From CAYONM01 sp964405325 (GTDB lineage Bacteria; Planctomycetota; UBA11346), in contig CAYONM010000246.1 in assembly GCA_964405325.1 (NCBI GenBank), forward strand, positions 1 to 5,485: a stretch of DNA of 5,485 nucleotides, given 5' to 3'. Below, piece after piece: positions 1 through 5,325 of this stretch; the stretch's first letter is position 1, and each line of letters begins with the position of its first letter. Made by a program: the position numbers and the translations under genes. The notes under the pieces were generated by a model. The model was not told the origin of the DNA and ran no database searches. It saw nothing but the letters and a program-made list of their open reading frames with translations.

Positions 1-64
1 CGAGGCCGAGGGGGTGTGCGACGGACGTCGCGAGGGGGCGAAGCCCCCTTTGAGGAAAGCGTCT
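1..64 (+). repeat. Dispersed hairpin repeat, copy A (right-hand part)
   Basis: This is the last 64 bases of a repeat whose full form is copy B (1817-1973, opposite orientation). The shared blocks are GAGGCCG, TGTGCGACGGA, GTCGCGAGGGGGC and GCCCCCT. Two perfect hairpins are visible: GCGAC/GTCGC (18-22 with 27-31, 4-base loop) and AGGGGGC/GCCCCCT (33-39 with 43-49, loop GAA). The end at 47-64 matches the 18-base inverted end of copy B at 14 of 18 positions. The repeat stops 3 bases before the hemE stop codon, so both hairpins should lie in the hemE transcript's 3' end. Neither is followed by a T-run when read leftward, so it is not a textbook intrinsic terminator. The copy is cut by the window edge. 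Confidence 0.85.
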
Positions 65-67
65 CTT

Positions 68-1153
68 TTAACGGTACGCATGAATCCGCTCGATGGCTGC
101 AATCACCTGCTCGACCTCGGTCTCCTGCATGACCCCGTGCCCAAGATTGGCGATCCAGCCCGGCTTCTGCCCGGCTTCGGCCAACAGGTCATCGACTCGT
201 TCCAGCAACAACGCGCGTGTGGCCAGCAACAGCGCCGGATCCAGGTTGCCCTGGACACTGAGCCGCTCCGAACCGCCGAGCGCATCCCAACTGGCAACCA
301 ATGGCGTGCAGTGGTCCATGCCCAGCACATCAGGCGCGCTTTCCAGCATGGCCGGCAGCAGATGCCGGGTACCGGTGCCGAACAAAATCACCGGAATGCC
401 CTCGGGCAGACTGGCCAGCAAGCGATGCGTATGCGGCTGCACAAAACGGCGATAGTCGGCTTCGGTCAGCTGCCCCACCCAGGAATCAAAGACCTGCACA
501 GCCTGCGCCCCGGCAGCGACCTGAGCATGCAAATACGGCACCAAGGCATCGACCAGCATGCCCATCAACCGGTGGTAGGCCGCTTCCTGCCGGTACATGA
601 ACAGCCGGGTCTGGGCGAAGGCACGTGAGCTGCCGCCCTCGATGGCGTAGGCTGCCAGGGTGAAGGGGGCACCGGAAAAACCGATCAACGGAATATCTGC
701 TGGCAAGGCCGCGCGGGTCTGGCGAATGGCTTCGGCGACGTAGGCGCAGTCCGCCGCCGCCTGGACCGGATCATCGAGACGATCGAGATCGGCCGCGCTG
801 CGGATCGGCGGCGTCAGCACCGGTCCGTGCCCGGTGGCGAAGCGCAAGTCCTGGCCGAGGGCACGCGGGATCAACAGAATGTCGGCGAAAATGATCGCGG
901 CATCGGCCTTGATGCGCTGCTGCGCGGTGACAGTGACCTCGCAGGCCAGTTCCGGCTGCAGGCAGAGATCGAGAAAATCCCGGCCGCTGCGGGTCTGGCG
1001 ATATTCCGCCATGTAGCGACCGGCCTGTCGCATCAGCCAGACGGGAATGCGCTCAGGCTTTTCGCCCCGGCAGGCACGCAGAAAATGACTATCCCACAAG
1101 GATGGCGGCATGTCCAAGACATTGCCAGTTTGGCGATAAGGGAGACGACTCAT
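68..1153 (-). CDS. hemE: Uroporphyrinogen decarboxylase (HemE)
   Basis: HemE is a cytoplasmic, cofactor-free enzyme. It decarboxylates the four acetate side chains of uroporphyrinogen III to give coproporphyrinogen III, the branch leading to haem and chlorophyll. The protein has 361 residues, close to the family's usual 340-360. Visible signatures are PVWLMRQAGRYMAEYR (about 37-52, with R42 and R46), the catalytic Asp in IIFADIL (D91), the GFSGAPFTLAAYAIEGGSS block (158-176, with Y169), FDSWVGQL (222-229) and NLGHG (336-340, with H339). The ATG at 1153 is chosen because GAGGAA lies 5 bases upstream and the codon overlaps the stop of the Nudix gene (ATGA). A later Met (residue 15) lacks a ribosome site but would trim a 14-residue N-terminal extension. 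One oddity is GMD-HC at 279-282, where most homologues have DW. It probably shares a transcript with the Nudix gene. Confidence 0.97.
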   Translation of the reverse strand: MSRLPYRQTGNVLDMPPSLWDSHFLRACRGEKPERIPVWLMRQAGRYMAEYRQTRSGRDFLDLCLQPELACEVTVTAQQRIKADAAIIFADILLIPRALGQDLRFATGHGPVLTPPIRSAADLDRLDDPVQAAADCAYVAEAIRQTRAALPADIPLIGFSGAPFTLAAYAIEGGSSRAFAQTRLFMYRQEAAYHRLMGMLVDALVPYLHAQVAAGAQAVQVFDSWVGQLTEADYRRFVQPHTHRLLASLPEGIPVILFGTGTRHLLPAMLESAPDVLGMDHCTPLVASWDALGGSERLSVQGNLDPALLLATRALLLERVDDLLAEAGQKPGWIANLGHGVMQETEVEQVIAAIERIHAYR

Positions 1154-1674
1154 ACCAATTCCTCACGCAACAGGGCCACGGCACTGCGGGCACTGGTGAA
1201 AGCGAAGCGACCCAGATCCACGGTCAGCGGATCGACAAAAGCAAAGCCGGCAACATCATCACGAGCTTCAATGGGGCTGAAATCGTGCACCCGTGCCCGG
1301 TAGAAGACATCGCAGACCCGATAGGTGACCTCGCGGTACTCATAAATATTCGGCTGCGAGGTCAGATAACGCAGAGAGTGGATCTGCAAATTCAATTCCT
1401 CTTCGCATTCTCGGATGGCGGCGTGCTCGGCCCCCTCGCCATGATCGACAAAACCGCCGGGTAGATCCAGCATCCCCTGACCCGGATCACGTGCCCGGAC
1501 GCAGACCAGCAAGTGGCCGGTATCGTCCTGAATCAGGCAACCGGAACCGGTCGCGATATTGAAAAACAGCACGAAGTCACAACGCCCACAGGCAAAACGA
1601 TGGCCATTTTCCGAAGAAAAAGCCGGGGCGCCGCAACGCGGACAAAACTGCAGAAGTTCACGGGCATCGGTCAT
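1150..1674 (-). CDS. Nudix hydrolase with N-terminal zinc ribbon
   Basis: This is a predicted Nudix-family pyrophosphohydrolase of 174 residues. It should cleave a nucleoside diphosphate linked to another moiety (NADH, ADP-ribose, FAD or an NTP; the substrate cannot be read from sequence) and use Mg2+ or Mn2+. A four-cysteine zinc ribbon comes first (C11-x2-C14 and C29-x2-C32). The Nudix box follows at about 74-96: G-x5-E, seven residues, then RECEEELNL, carrying the metal-binding glutamates E89, E92 and E93. The usual box glycine near the end is Asn. The domain order recalls NudC (NADH pyrophosphatase), but the protein is shorter than the roughly 260-residue NudC and lacks its N-terminal domain. 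The ATG at 1674 is preferred, with GAGAG five bases upstream. An in-frame TTG at 1692 adds six residues but has no ribosome site. The stop overlaps the hemE start, so the two are likely co-expressed. Confidence 0.92.
   Translation of the reverse strand: MTDARELLQFCPRCGAPAFSSENGHRFACGRCDFVLFFNIATGSGCLIQDDTGHLLVCVRARDPGQGMLDLPGGFVDHGEGAEHAAIRECEEELNLQIHSLRYLTSQPNIYEYREVTYRVCDVFYRARVHDFSPIEARDDVAGFAFVDPLTVDLGRFAFTSARSAVALLREELV
1159..1164 (-). promoter_or_regulatory. Ribosome binding site deciding the hemE start
   Basis: The minus strand reads GAGGAA, then ATTGGT-type spacing, then ATG. The purine-rich core lies inside the last codons of the Nudix gene. Combined with the ATGA stop/start overlap at 1150-1153, this favours the first ATG of hemE over the internal Met at 1111 and implies translational coupling. 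Confidence 0.7.
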
Positions 1675-1816
1675 GGTTGCTCTCAGATACAAGAGGATAG
1701 ACGAACAGTAGCAAAGAGAGCGGGCACAGAGAATGGCTTTGCTGGGAAACCGGAGCCCGCAGCTTGGCCACGAGGGCTTACGGGCACCTCTATAAACTCA
1801 GACACTTCGCCAGACT

Positions 1817-1973
1817 TGACGCCTCCCTCAGAGGGGGCGTTGCCCCCTCGCGACATCCGTCGCACAGCCCCACGGCCTCGGTCGGAGGTGCGGACCGCAG
1901 GTCCTCGCGCTTGGACGCGCTCGCTTTAGCACAGCTGGAAATGCCACGAATTCGACCTCTGAGGGACGCGTCA
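1817..1973 (-). repeat. Dispersed hairpin repeat, copy B (complete, MITE-like)
   Basis: This complete 157-bp copy is bounded by 18-base inverted ends with one mismatch: TGACGCCTCCCTCAGAGG at 1817-1834 and, on the minus strand, TGACGCGTCCCTCAGAGG at 1973-1956. Inside it are three perfect short hairpins: AGGGGGC/GCCCCCT (1832-1838 with 1842-1848), GCGAC/GTCGC (1850-1854 with 1859-1863) and GGACC/GGTCC (1892-1896 with 1900-1904). It also has the palindrome CGAATTCG (1947-1954) and the block GCGCTTGGACGC (about 1908-1919), which is shared with copies C and D. I see no clear target-site duplication outside the ends and no coding capacity. The form resembles a miniature inverted-repeat element mobilised by a transposase elsewhere in the genome. 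That reading is inference. Confidence 0.85.
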
Positions 1974-2064
1974 GAATTGCGCTTTCTGGCCAAAAAACAG
2001 CGGCGCGAAGGCCTGTTCTCTCCCCCCTTTCCCCTCAATGTCTCGATGCCCGCTGGGGTAAAAC

Positions 2065-2090
2065 AAAAAAAAGGTCGCTCATGGCAAGGC
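2065..2090 (-). terminator. Possible terminator after the MazG-like gene
   Basis: Read on the minus strand, 18 bases after the MazG-like stop codon there is a run of eight T, then G, then four more T. A run this long directly behind an operon fits the U-tract of an intrinsic terminator. The preceding stem is poor: only short imperfect pairing between AGG at the stop codon and CCT before the T-run can be drawn. The call rests on the T-tract and its position. Confidence 0.4.
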
Positions 2091-2384
2091 CTACGGTTTG
2101 CTGTCGCAGGCGCAGGGCGACTGCTCGCAGCGACGGCAGAAGGCCGGATATTTTGCCGCGGTGACCGCGTTCAGATCGATGCCGGCAACCTCGGCCAGGC
2201 TGACCAGCCAGGCCTGGACGTCGGCAAACTCGCCGGCCAGGTCGTGCCGTTCCGGTTCGCGCAGGGCCTCGGCCAATTCGCCGACCTCCTCCATCAGATA
2301 CATGAAGGTACCGGCGACACCGCGAGTGCGGTCCTTGTCGCCATAGGTGGTGGCGATCTGCTGTTGGAAATCCGCCAGGTCCAT
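2091..2384 (-). CDS. Small MazG-like nucleotide pyrophosphohydrolase with Cys tail
   Basis: This 97-residue all-alpha protein belongs to the MazG/dUTPase-C superfamily. Its members hydrolyse NTPs or dNTPs to the monophosphate plus pyrophosphate and are often viewed as nucleotide-pool cleaners. The metal-binding signature is present: EEVGE (E32, E33, E36) followed by ExxD (E52 and D55). It is far shorter than full two-domain MazG (about 260 residues) and has a single domain. After KYP (78-80) comes a cysteine cluster, C83-x2-C86-x4-C91-x-C93, which could bind a metal. I recall similar tails in short MazG-like proteins, but zinc binding is an inference. The start ATG shares one base with the HIT stop codon (TGATG), so translation is probably coupled. 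The substrate is unknown. Confidence 0.88.
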   Translation of the reverse strand: MDLADFQQQIATTYGDKDRTRGVAGTFMYLMEEVGELAEALREPERHDLAGEFADVQAWLVSLAEVAGIDLNAVTAAKYPAFCRRCEQSPCACDSKP

Positions 2385-2812
2385 CAGACGTTCCAGGCCG
2401 CGGTCAGCTTGGCAGCCATCTCGGCCTGCAGACGGAGGTTCTCCCGATCGTCCTCGGCGTAACGGCGATTGAGAAAATCGTGCTCATCATCGCCCATCTG
2501 CCGTGGAATGACATGCCAGTGCACATGCGGAATCACCTGGCCGGCCGCTGGGCCGTCGCGCAGGATCACCGCCGCGTCGGGAGCGCCGGTCACCTGTTTC
2601 ACGCAATTGATCAGCTTTTGTAGAAGCGGTCCCAATTCGAGCAGATCATCCATGGGCAGATCGCCGAGGAACTGGCCTTCGCTGCGCGGCACCAGCAGAG
2701 CATGACCGGGCCGGACCGGAAACAGGTCGAGAAAAGACACCCACCGCTCACCCTCAAAGACGAAGGCGCCGGGGACCTCGTGGCCGATGATGCGACTGAA
2801 CAGACTGGGCAT
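2384..2812 (-). CDS. HIT-family (histidine triad) hydrolase
   Basis: This cytoplasmic protein of 142 residues belongs to the histidine triad superfamily, which hydrolyses or transfers nucleotides from substrates such as adenosine phosphoramidates or dinucleoside polyphosphates. The triad is intact in HVHWHVIP, with H96, H98 and H100. Earlier family features are SLFSRIIGHEVPGAFVFEGERWVSFLDLFPVRPGHALLVPR-type sequence (about 3-43), including the PxxPGHxLLVP strand. The C-terminal tail after about residue 105 (acidic, then helical) is longer than in minimal Hint proteins. The ATG at 2812 is chosen because AGGAG sits six bases upstream and the family motif starts directly. An in-frame extension to 2929 would read into repeat copy D and shows no homology. 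It is the first gene of a two-gene unit with the MazG-like protein. I cannot separate Hint, Fhit-like and other branches from sequence alone. Confidence 0.93.
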   Translation of the reverse strand: MPSLFSRIIGHEVPGAFVFEGERWVSFLDLFPVRPGHALLVPRSEGQFLGDLPMDDLLELGPLLQKLINCVKQVTGAPDAAVILRDGPAAGQVIPHVHWHVIPRQMGDDEHDFLNRRYAEDDRENLRLQAEMAAKLTAAWNV

Positions 2813-2818
2813 AGCTGA

Positions 2819-2823
2819 CTCCT
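2819..2823 (-). promoter_or_regulatory. Ribosome binding site of the HIT gene
   Basis: The minus strand reads AGGAG, six bases, then ATG at 2812. This is the strongest Shine-Dalgarno match in the window. It fixes the HIT start at the Met of MPSLFSRIIG rather than at the far upstream ATG at 2929. Confidence 0.75.
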
Positions 2824-2838
2824 GACACGGATTCTGCG

Positions 2839-2896
2839 CCGCGTGGACGCGGTGAAAGCCCAAGGAACTCGCCTCGCTCGTCGGGGCTTTCCCCCG
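2839..2896 (-). other. Structured leader upstream of the HIT gene
   Basis: On the minus strand, between the divergent promoter region and the HIT ribosome site, three inverted repeats can be drawn. They are CGGGG/CCCCG (2882-2886 with 2892-2896), GAAAGCCC/GGGCTTTC (2854-2861 with 2884-2891, 22-base loop) and CCGCGT/ACGCGG (within 2839-2852). The first two share bases and cannot form together. The first also lines up with the terminal hairpin of the dispersed repeat. Whether this is a regulatory leader or debris from the repeat cannot be decided here. Confidence 0.4.
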
Positions 2897-3018
2897 CCAG
2901 TCCGGCTCGGACCTCACGACGTCCGTCATACCTGCCAGCCGGGCTCCGGTCCCGCCATCGGACCAGCGCGCTTGGACGCACGCGCCTGAGCAAGCATGAA
3001 CTCAACACGAATTCGACA
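2882..3018 (-). repeat. Dispersed hairpin repeat, copy D (diverged variant)
   Basis: This is a decayed copy in the same orientation as copy B. Matching blocks in order are CGACGTCCGTC (2918-2927), an AGCCGGGCTCCGGT stretch resembling the GCCTCGGTC region, GCGCTTGGACGC (about 2968-2979), CGCGCCTGAGCA and ACGAATTCGAC (about 3007-3017). It carries an additional perfect hairpin, GTCCG/CGGAC (2900-2904 with 2908-2912), and a shorter version of the G-run hairpin (2882-2896). Neither inverted end is intact. It lies in the divergent control region between the HIT and CsbD-like genes and may contribute promoter or leader sequence to either. A TTGGAC at 2972-2977 resembles a -35 box, but the -10 at the expected distance (CATGAA) is poor. 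Confidence 0.6.
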
Positions 3019-3049
3019 TTTAAGACGAACACCTAGCATGCCACAAGAA

Positions 3050-3055
3050 AAGGAA
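3050..3055 (+). promoter_or_regulatory. Ribosome binding site of the CsbD-like gene
   Basis: AAGGAA followed by ATCGTG precedes the ATG at 3062, with AGGA seven bases from the codon. In-frame upstream ATGs at 2996 and 3038 have no such site and would add unrelated residues, the first from within repeat copy D. Confidence 0.65.
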
Positions 3056-3061
3056 ATCGTG

Positions 3062-3268
3062 ATGATCACCTTCAACGATACCCAATGGGAGACCCTGCTC
3101 CCGACCTTGCGCACGGCCTGTCCGCGCCTGACCGATCAGGACCTGGCCGAATGCGAACAGCGCAGCGATCTGCTGGTCGCCAAGCTCCAGAACCGACAAT
3201 GGATCAGCCGCAGCCAAGCCGAAGCCCTGCTCACCAGTTTGCTGCCACAAGGAACCCTTGGCCGATGA
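3062..3268 (+). CDS. Small CsbD-like protein
   Basis: This 68-residue soluble protein has no signal peptide or membrane segment. Its pattern (W9, LTDQDL at 23-28, then R-SDLLVAKLQNR and S-QAEALL) resembles the CsbD family of small general-stress proteins. Those typically show W near the N-terminus, LTD(D)DL, a G/A-K-hydrophobic-Q motif and a final amphipathic helix, over a similar 60-70 residues. The biochemical role of that family is unknown, and the match here is by motif only. The ATG at 3062 is chosen for its AGGA ribosome site and for starting at the family boundary. Its TGA stop overlaps the prlC ATG by four bases, so it should be co-transcribed and coupled with the peptidase. Assignment to CsbD is moderate; the gene itself looks real. 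Confidence 0.72.
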   Translation: MITFNDTQWETLLPTLRTACPRLTDQDLAECEQRSDLLVAKLQNRQWISRSQAEALLTSLLPQGTLGR

Positions 3269-5322
3269 ATCCCCTGCTCGCCACCACTGGTCTGCCCGCC
3301 TTCGATCAGATCCAGCCCAAACACGTTGAACCCGGCATACGGCAGGTGCTGCAAGAACTGCGGCAGGAGCTGGAACAACTGGAACAGTCCCGGCCCGACA
3401 GCTGGTCCGCCATCGCCCGGCCGCTGGAGGCGATCCACGATCGCCTGGCCCGCAGTTGGGGTGTGGTGCATCACCTGCTGGGCGTGCACAATAGCGAGGC
3501 CCTGCGGCAGGCGCACGATGCCGTGCACGGTGCAGTGGTGGCCTTCGGCCTGCGCCTGGGGCAGAGCCAGGCGATCTATCAGGCTGTCCAGCAGCTGGAT
3601 GCCACACAGCTCAACCCGGTACAGCAACGCCTCCGGCAATCGCTGATGCGCGATGCCGAGCTCTCTGGCGTCGCGCTCACTGGCGCAGCCCGCGAACAGT
3701 TCAATACCATCCAGACCGAACTGGCCGAACTCAGCAGCCGCTTCAGCAATGCTGTATTGGATGCGGGCAAGGCCTTCGCCCTGGATCTGGACCAGGCCAA
3801 CCAGGTGGCCGGCCTGCCAGAAAGCCTCCTGGCCCTGTGTGCACAAAACGCCCGTGAAGCTGGGCATCAGCAGGCCACCGCCAAAAGCGGCCCCTGGCGG
3901 ATCACCCTGGACTTGCCCTGCTTCATCCCGTTCATGCAGCACGCCCAGGATCGCAGCCGGCGCGAGCAGCTGTACCGCGCCTATATCAGCCGCGCTGCCG
4001 AAACCAACGCAGCGGTTATCGAACGCATTCTGCGCCTGCGTCAGGATCAGGCCGAGCTGCTGGGCTACACCAACTACGCCGAATTATCGCTGGCCTCGAA
4101 AATGGCCGGCTCGGTAGCCGAAGTCGACCAGCTCTTGGATCAATTGGCCGTGGCTGCCCGTCCCATTGCCAAACACGAACACGCCGAATTGCACGATTTC
4201 GCCCGTGCCCACGGTCATGATGGTGAATTGCGCCACTGGGATATCACCTTTTGGGCCGAACGTCTGCGCGAACAGCGCTTCGCCTTCACCGACGAGCAGC
4301 TGCGCCCCTATTTCCCGCTACCCCGAGTCCTGGATGGCCTCTTCGGTCTGATTCAGCGCCTGTTTGCGGTCCGCATCGAGGCTGCCGATGGACAAGCCCC
4401 GGTCTGGCATCCGGACGTGCACTATTTCCAGATCCATCGCGATCAGCAGCTGATTGCCGGTTTTTATCTGGAGCCCTATTCCCGACCGGCCGAGAAACGC
4501 GGCGGCGCCTGGATGGACGACTGCCTGGGTCGCCGATGGCTGGGCAACCAGCTGCAATTGCCGGTCGCCCACCTGTGCTGCAACGGCACCCCGCCAGTAG
4601 ACGGCAAACCCAGCCTACTGAGCTTCGACGACGTCGAAGCCCTGTTCCACGAATGCGGCCATGGCCTGCAACACCTGCTGACCACCTGCGATGAGGCCCT
4701 GGCCGCCGGCATCAACAACGTCGAATGGGACGCGGTGGAACTACCCAGCCACTTTTTGGAAAACTGGGCCTACGATCCCACCACCCTCAGCGGCATGGCC
4801 CGCCATGTCGACACGAATGAAGCCCTGCCCGCGGAACTGAAACAAAAGATCCTCGCCAACCGCAGCTATCGCGCTGCCTGGCAAACGCTGCGTCAGGTGC
4901 AGTTCGCTCGCATCGATCTGCGCTTGCATGAACGCAGCGATCGCCCGGATTGGGACGCGATCCTGGCCGAACAGTACCGCGTCGGCAAGCAGACCGCGCT
5001 CCTGCAACCGTTACCGGAAGACCGCACGCTCTGCGCCTTTGGCCACCTTTTTGCCGGTGGTTACGCCGCCGGTTATTACAGCTACAAATGGGCCGAGGTC
5101 CTGGCCGCCGACGCCTACGCTGCCTTCACGGAAGTCGGCACCGACCACCCCCAGGCCCTAGCCGAAGTCGGTGCCCGCTACCGCGACACGGTGCTGGCCC
5201 TGGGCGGCAGCTGCCACCCCCTGGACATCTTCCGTGCCTTTCGCGGCCGCGAACCACGCGTGGAGCCTTTGCTGCGGCAGGATGGCTTGCTGAATGAGAC
5301 GCAAGAAAGCGATCTCTGCTGA
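3265..5322 (+). CDS. prlC: Oligopeptidase A, M3 family zinc metallopeptidase (PrlC/OpdA)
   Basis: This cytoplasmic thimet-type oligopeptidase cleaves short peptides, including degraded signal peptides and products of larger proteases. It has 685 residues, against about 680 for E. coli OpdA. The N-terminus, NPLL...GLPAFDQIQPKHVEPGI, matches the family start. The catalytic core has HECGH (462-466: zinc ligands H462 and H466, catalytic E463) and the third zinc ligand, probably E492 in VELPS. Near the C-terminus is GHLFAGGYAAGYYSYKWAEVLAADA (from residue 593), which supplies the His/Tyr substrate-binding residues, and then FRGREP. The ATG at 3265 is chosen because it overlaps the preceding stop (ATGA) and begins the conserved sequence. 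The open frame continues to 3085, but that extension lies over the CsbD-like gene. The residue after VELPS is His, where Gln is usual. No frameshift or truncation is seen. Confidence 0.97.
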   Translation: MNPLLATTGLPAFDQIQPKHVEPGIRQVLQELRQELEQLEQSRPDSWSAIARPLEAIHDRLARSWGVVHHLLGVHNSEALRQAHDAVHGAVVAFGLRLGQSQAIYQAVQQLDATQLNPVQQRLRQSLMRDAELSGVALTGAAREQFNTIQTELAELSSRFSNAVLDAGKAFALDLDQANQVAGLPESLLALCAQNAREAGHQQATAKSGPWRITLDLPCFIPFMQHAQDRSRREQLYRAYISRAAETNAAVIERILRLRQDQAELLGYTNYAELSLASKMAGSVAEVDQLLDQLAVAARPIAKHEHAELHDFARAHGHDGELRHWDITFWAERLREQRFAFTDEQLRPYFPLPRVLDGLFGLIQRLFAVRIEAADGQAPVWHPDVHYFQIHRDQQLIAGFYLEPYSRPAEKRGGAWMDDCLGRRWLGNQLQLPVAHLCCNGTPPVDGKPSLLSFDDVEALFHECGHGLQHLLTTCDEALAAGINNVEWDAVELPSHFLENWAYDPTTLSGMARHVDTNEALPAELKQKILANRSYRAAWQTLRQVQFARIDLRLHERSDRPDWDAILAEQYRVGKQTALLQPLPEDRTLCAFGHLFAGGYAAGYYSYKWAEVLAADAYAAFTEVGTDHPQALAEVGARYRDTVLALGGSCHPLDIFRAFRGREPRVEPLLRQDGLLNETQESDLC

Positions 5323-5325
5323 AAA

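Larger units (their letters stand above)
1675..2090. other. 416-bp gap between two minus-strand operons
   Basis: I see no convincing gene here. Open frames in this stretch run through the repeat and have no recognisable domain or ribosome site. From right to left the gap holds the T-rich tract behind the MazG-like gene (2065-2072), a C- and T-rich stretch around 2020-2036, repeat copy B (1817-1973), and about 140 bases leading to the Nudix start. The Nudix/hemE promoter probably lies at 1675-1816. A TTTATA stretch on the minus strand near 1790-1796 could be part of a -10 element, but no well-spaced -35 partner stands out. Confidence 0.6.

Noticed and set aside
31..49. Repeat hairpin of copy A as a standard intrinsic terminator for hemE
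   Set aside because: The stem is strong but is followed leftward by CTCGCG rather than a T-run. It may still shape the 3' end, so it is kept as a repeat only.
14..628. A 204-codon plus-strand open frame opposite hemE, and another at 827-1303
   Set aside because: They are antisense shadows of hemE, which is supported by many catalytic motifs. The first starts inside repeat copy A. No domain or ribosome site is seen.
1675..1692. A TTG start six codons upstream for the Nudix protein
   Set aside because: It lacks a ribosome site. The ATG at 1674 has GAGAG at a suitable distance and precedes the zinc ribbon by a normal margin.
1790..2038. An 82-codon minus-strand open frame across repeat copy B, and a 60-codon one at 1683-1865
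   Set aside because: They are translations of the repeat and its flanks. Similar peptide strings arise from copies A and D for the same reason, and there are no ribosome sites.
2813..2929. A 39-residue N-terminal extension of the HIT protein from an ATG at 2929
   Set aside because: It has no ribosome site, reads through the structured leader and repeat copy D, and adds nothing HIT-like. A strong AGGAG site marks the start at 2812.
3085..3264. A 60-residue N-terminal extension of PrlC
   Set aside because: It lies over the CsbD-like gene in another frame. Family homology begins at the ATG at 3265, which forms an ATGA overlap.
3136..3942. A 268-codon minus-strand open frame opposite the prlC N-terminal part, and another at 3020-3607
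   Set aside because: These are antisense frames over a clear M3 peptidase in GC-rich DNA, with low-complexity or unpatterned translation and no family match that I recognise.
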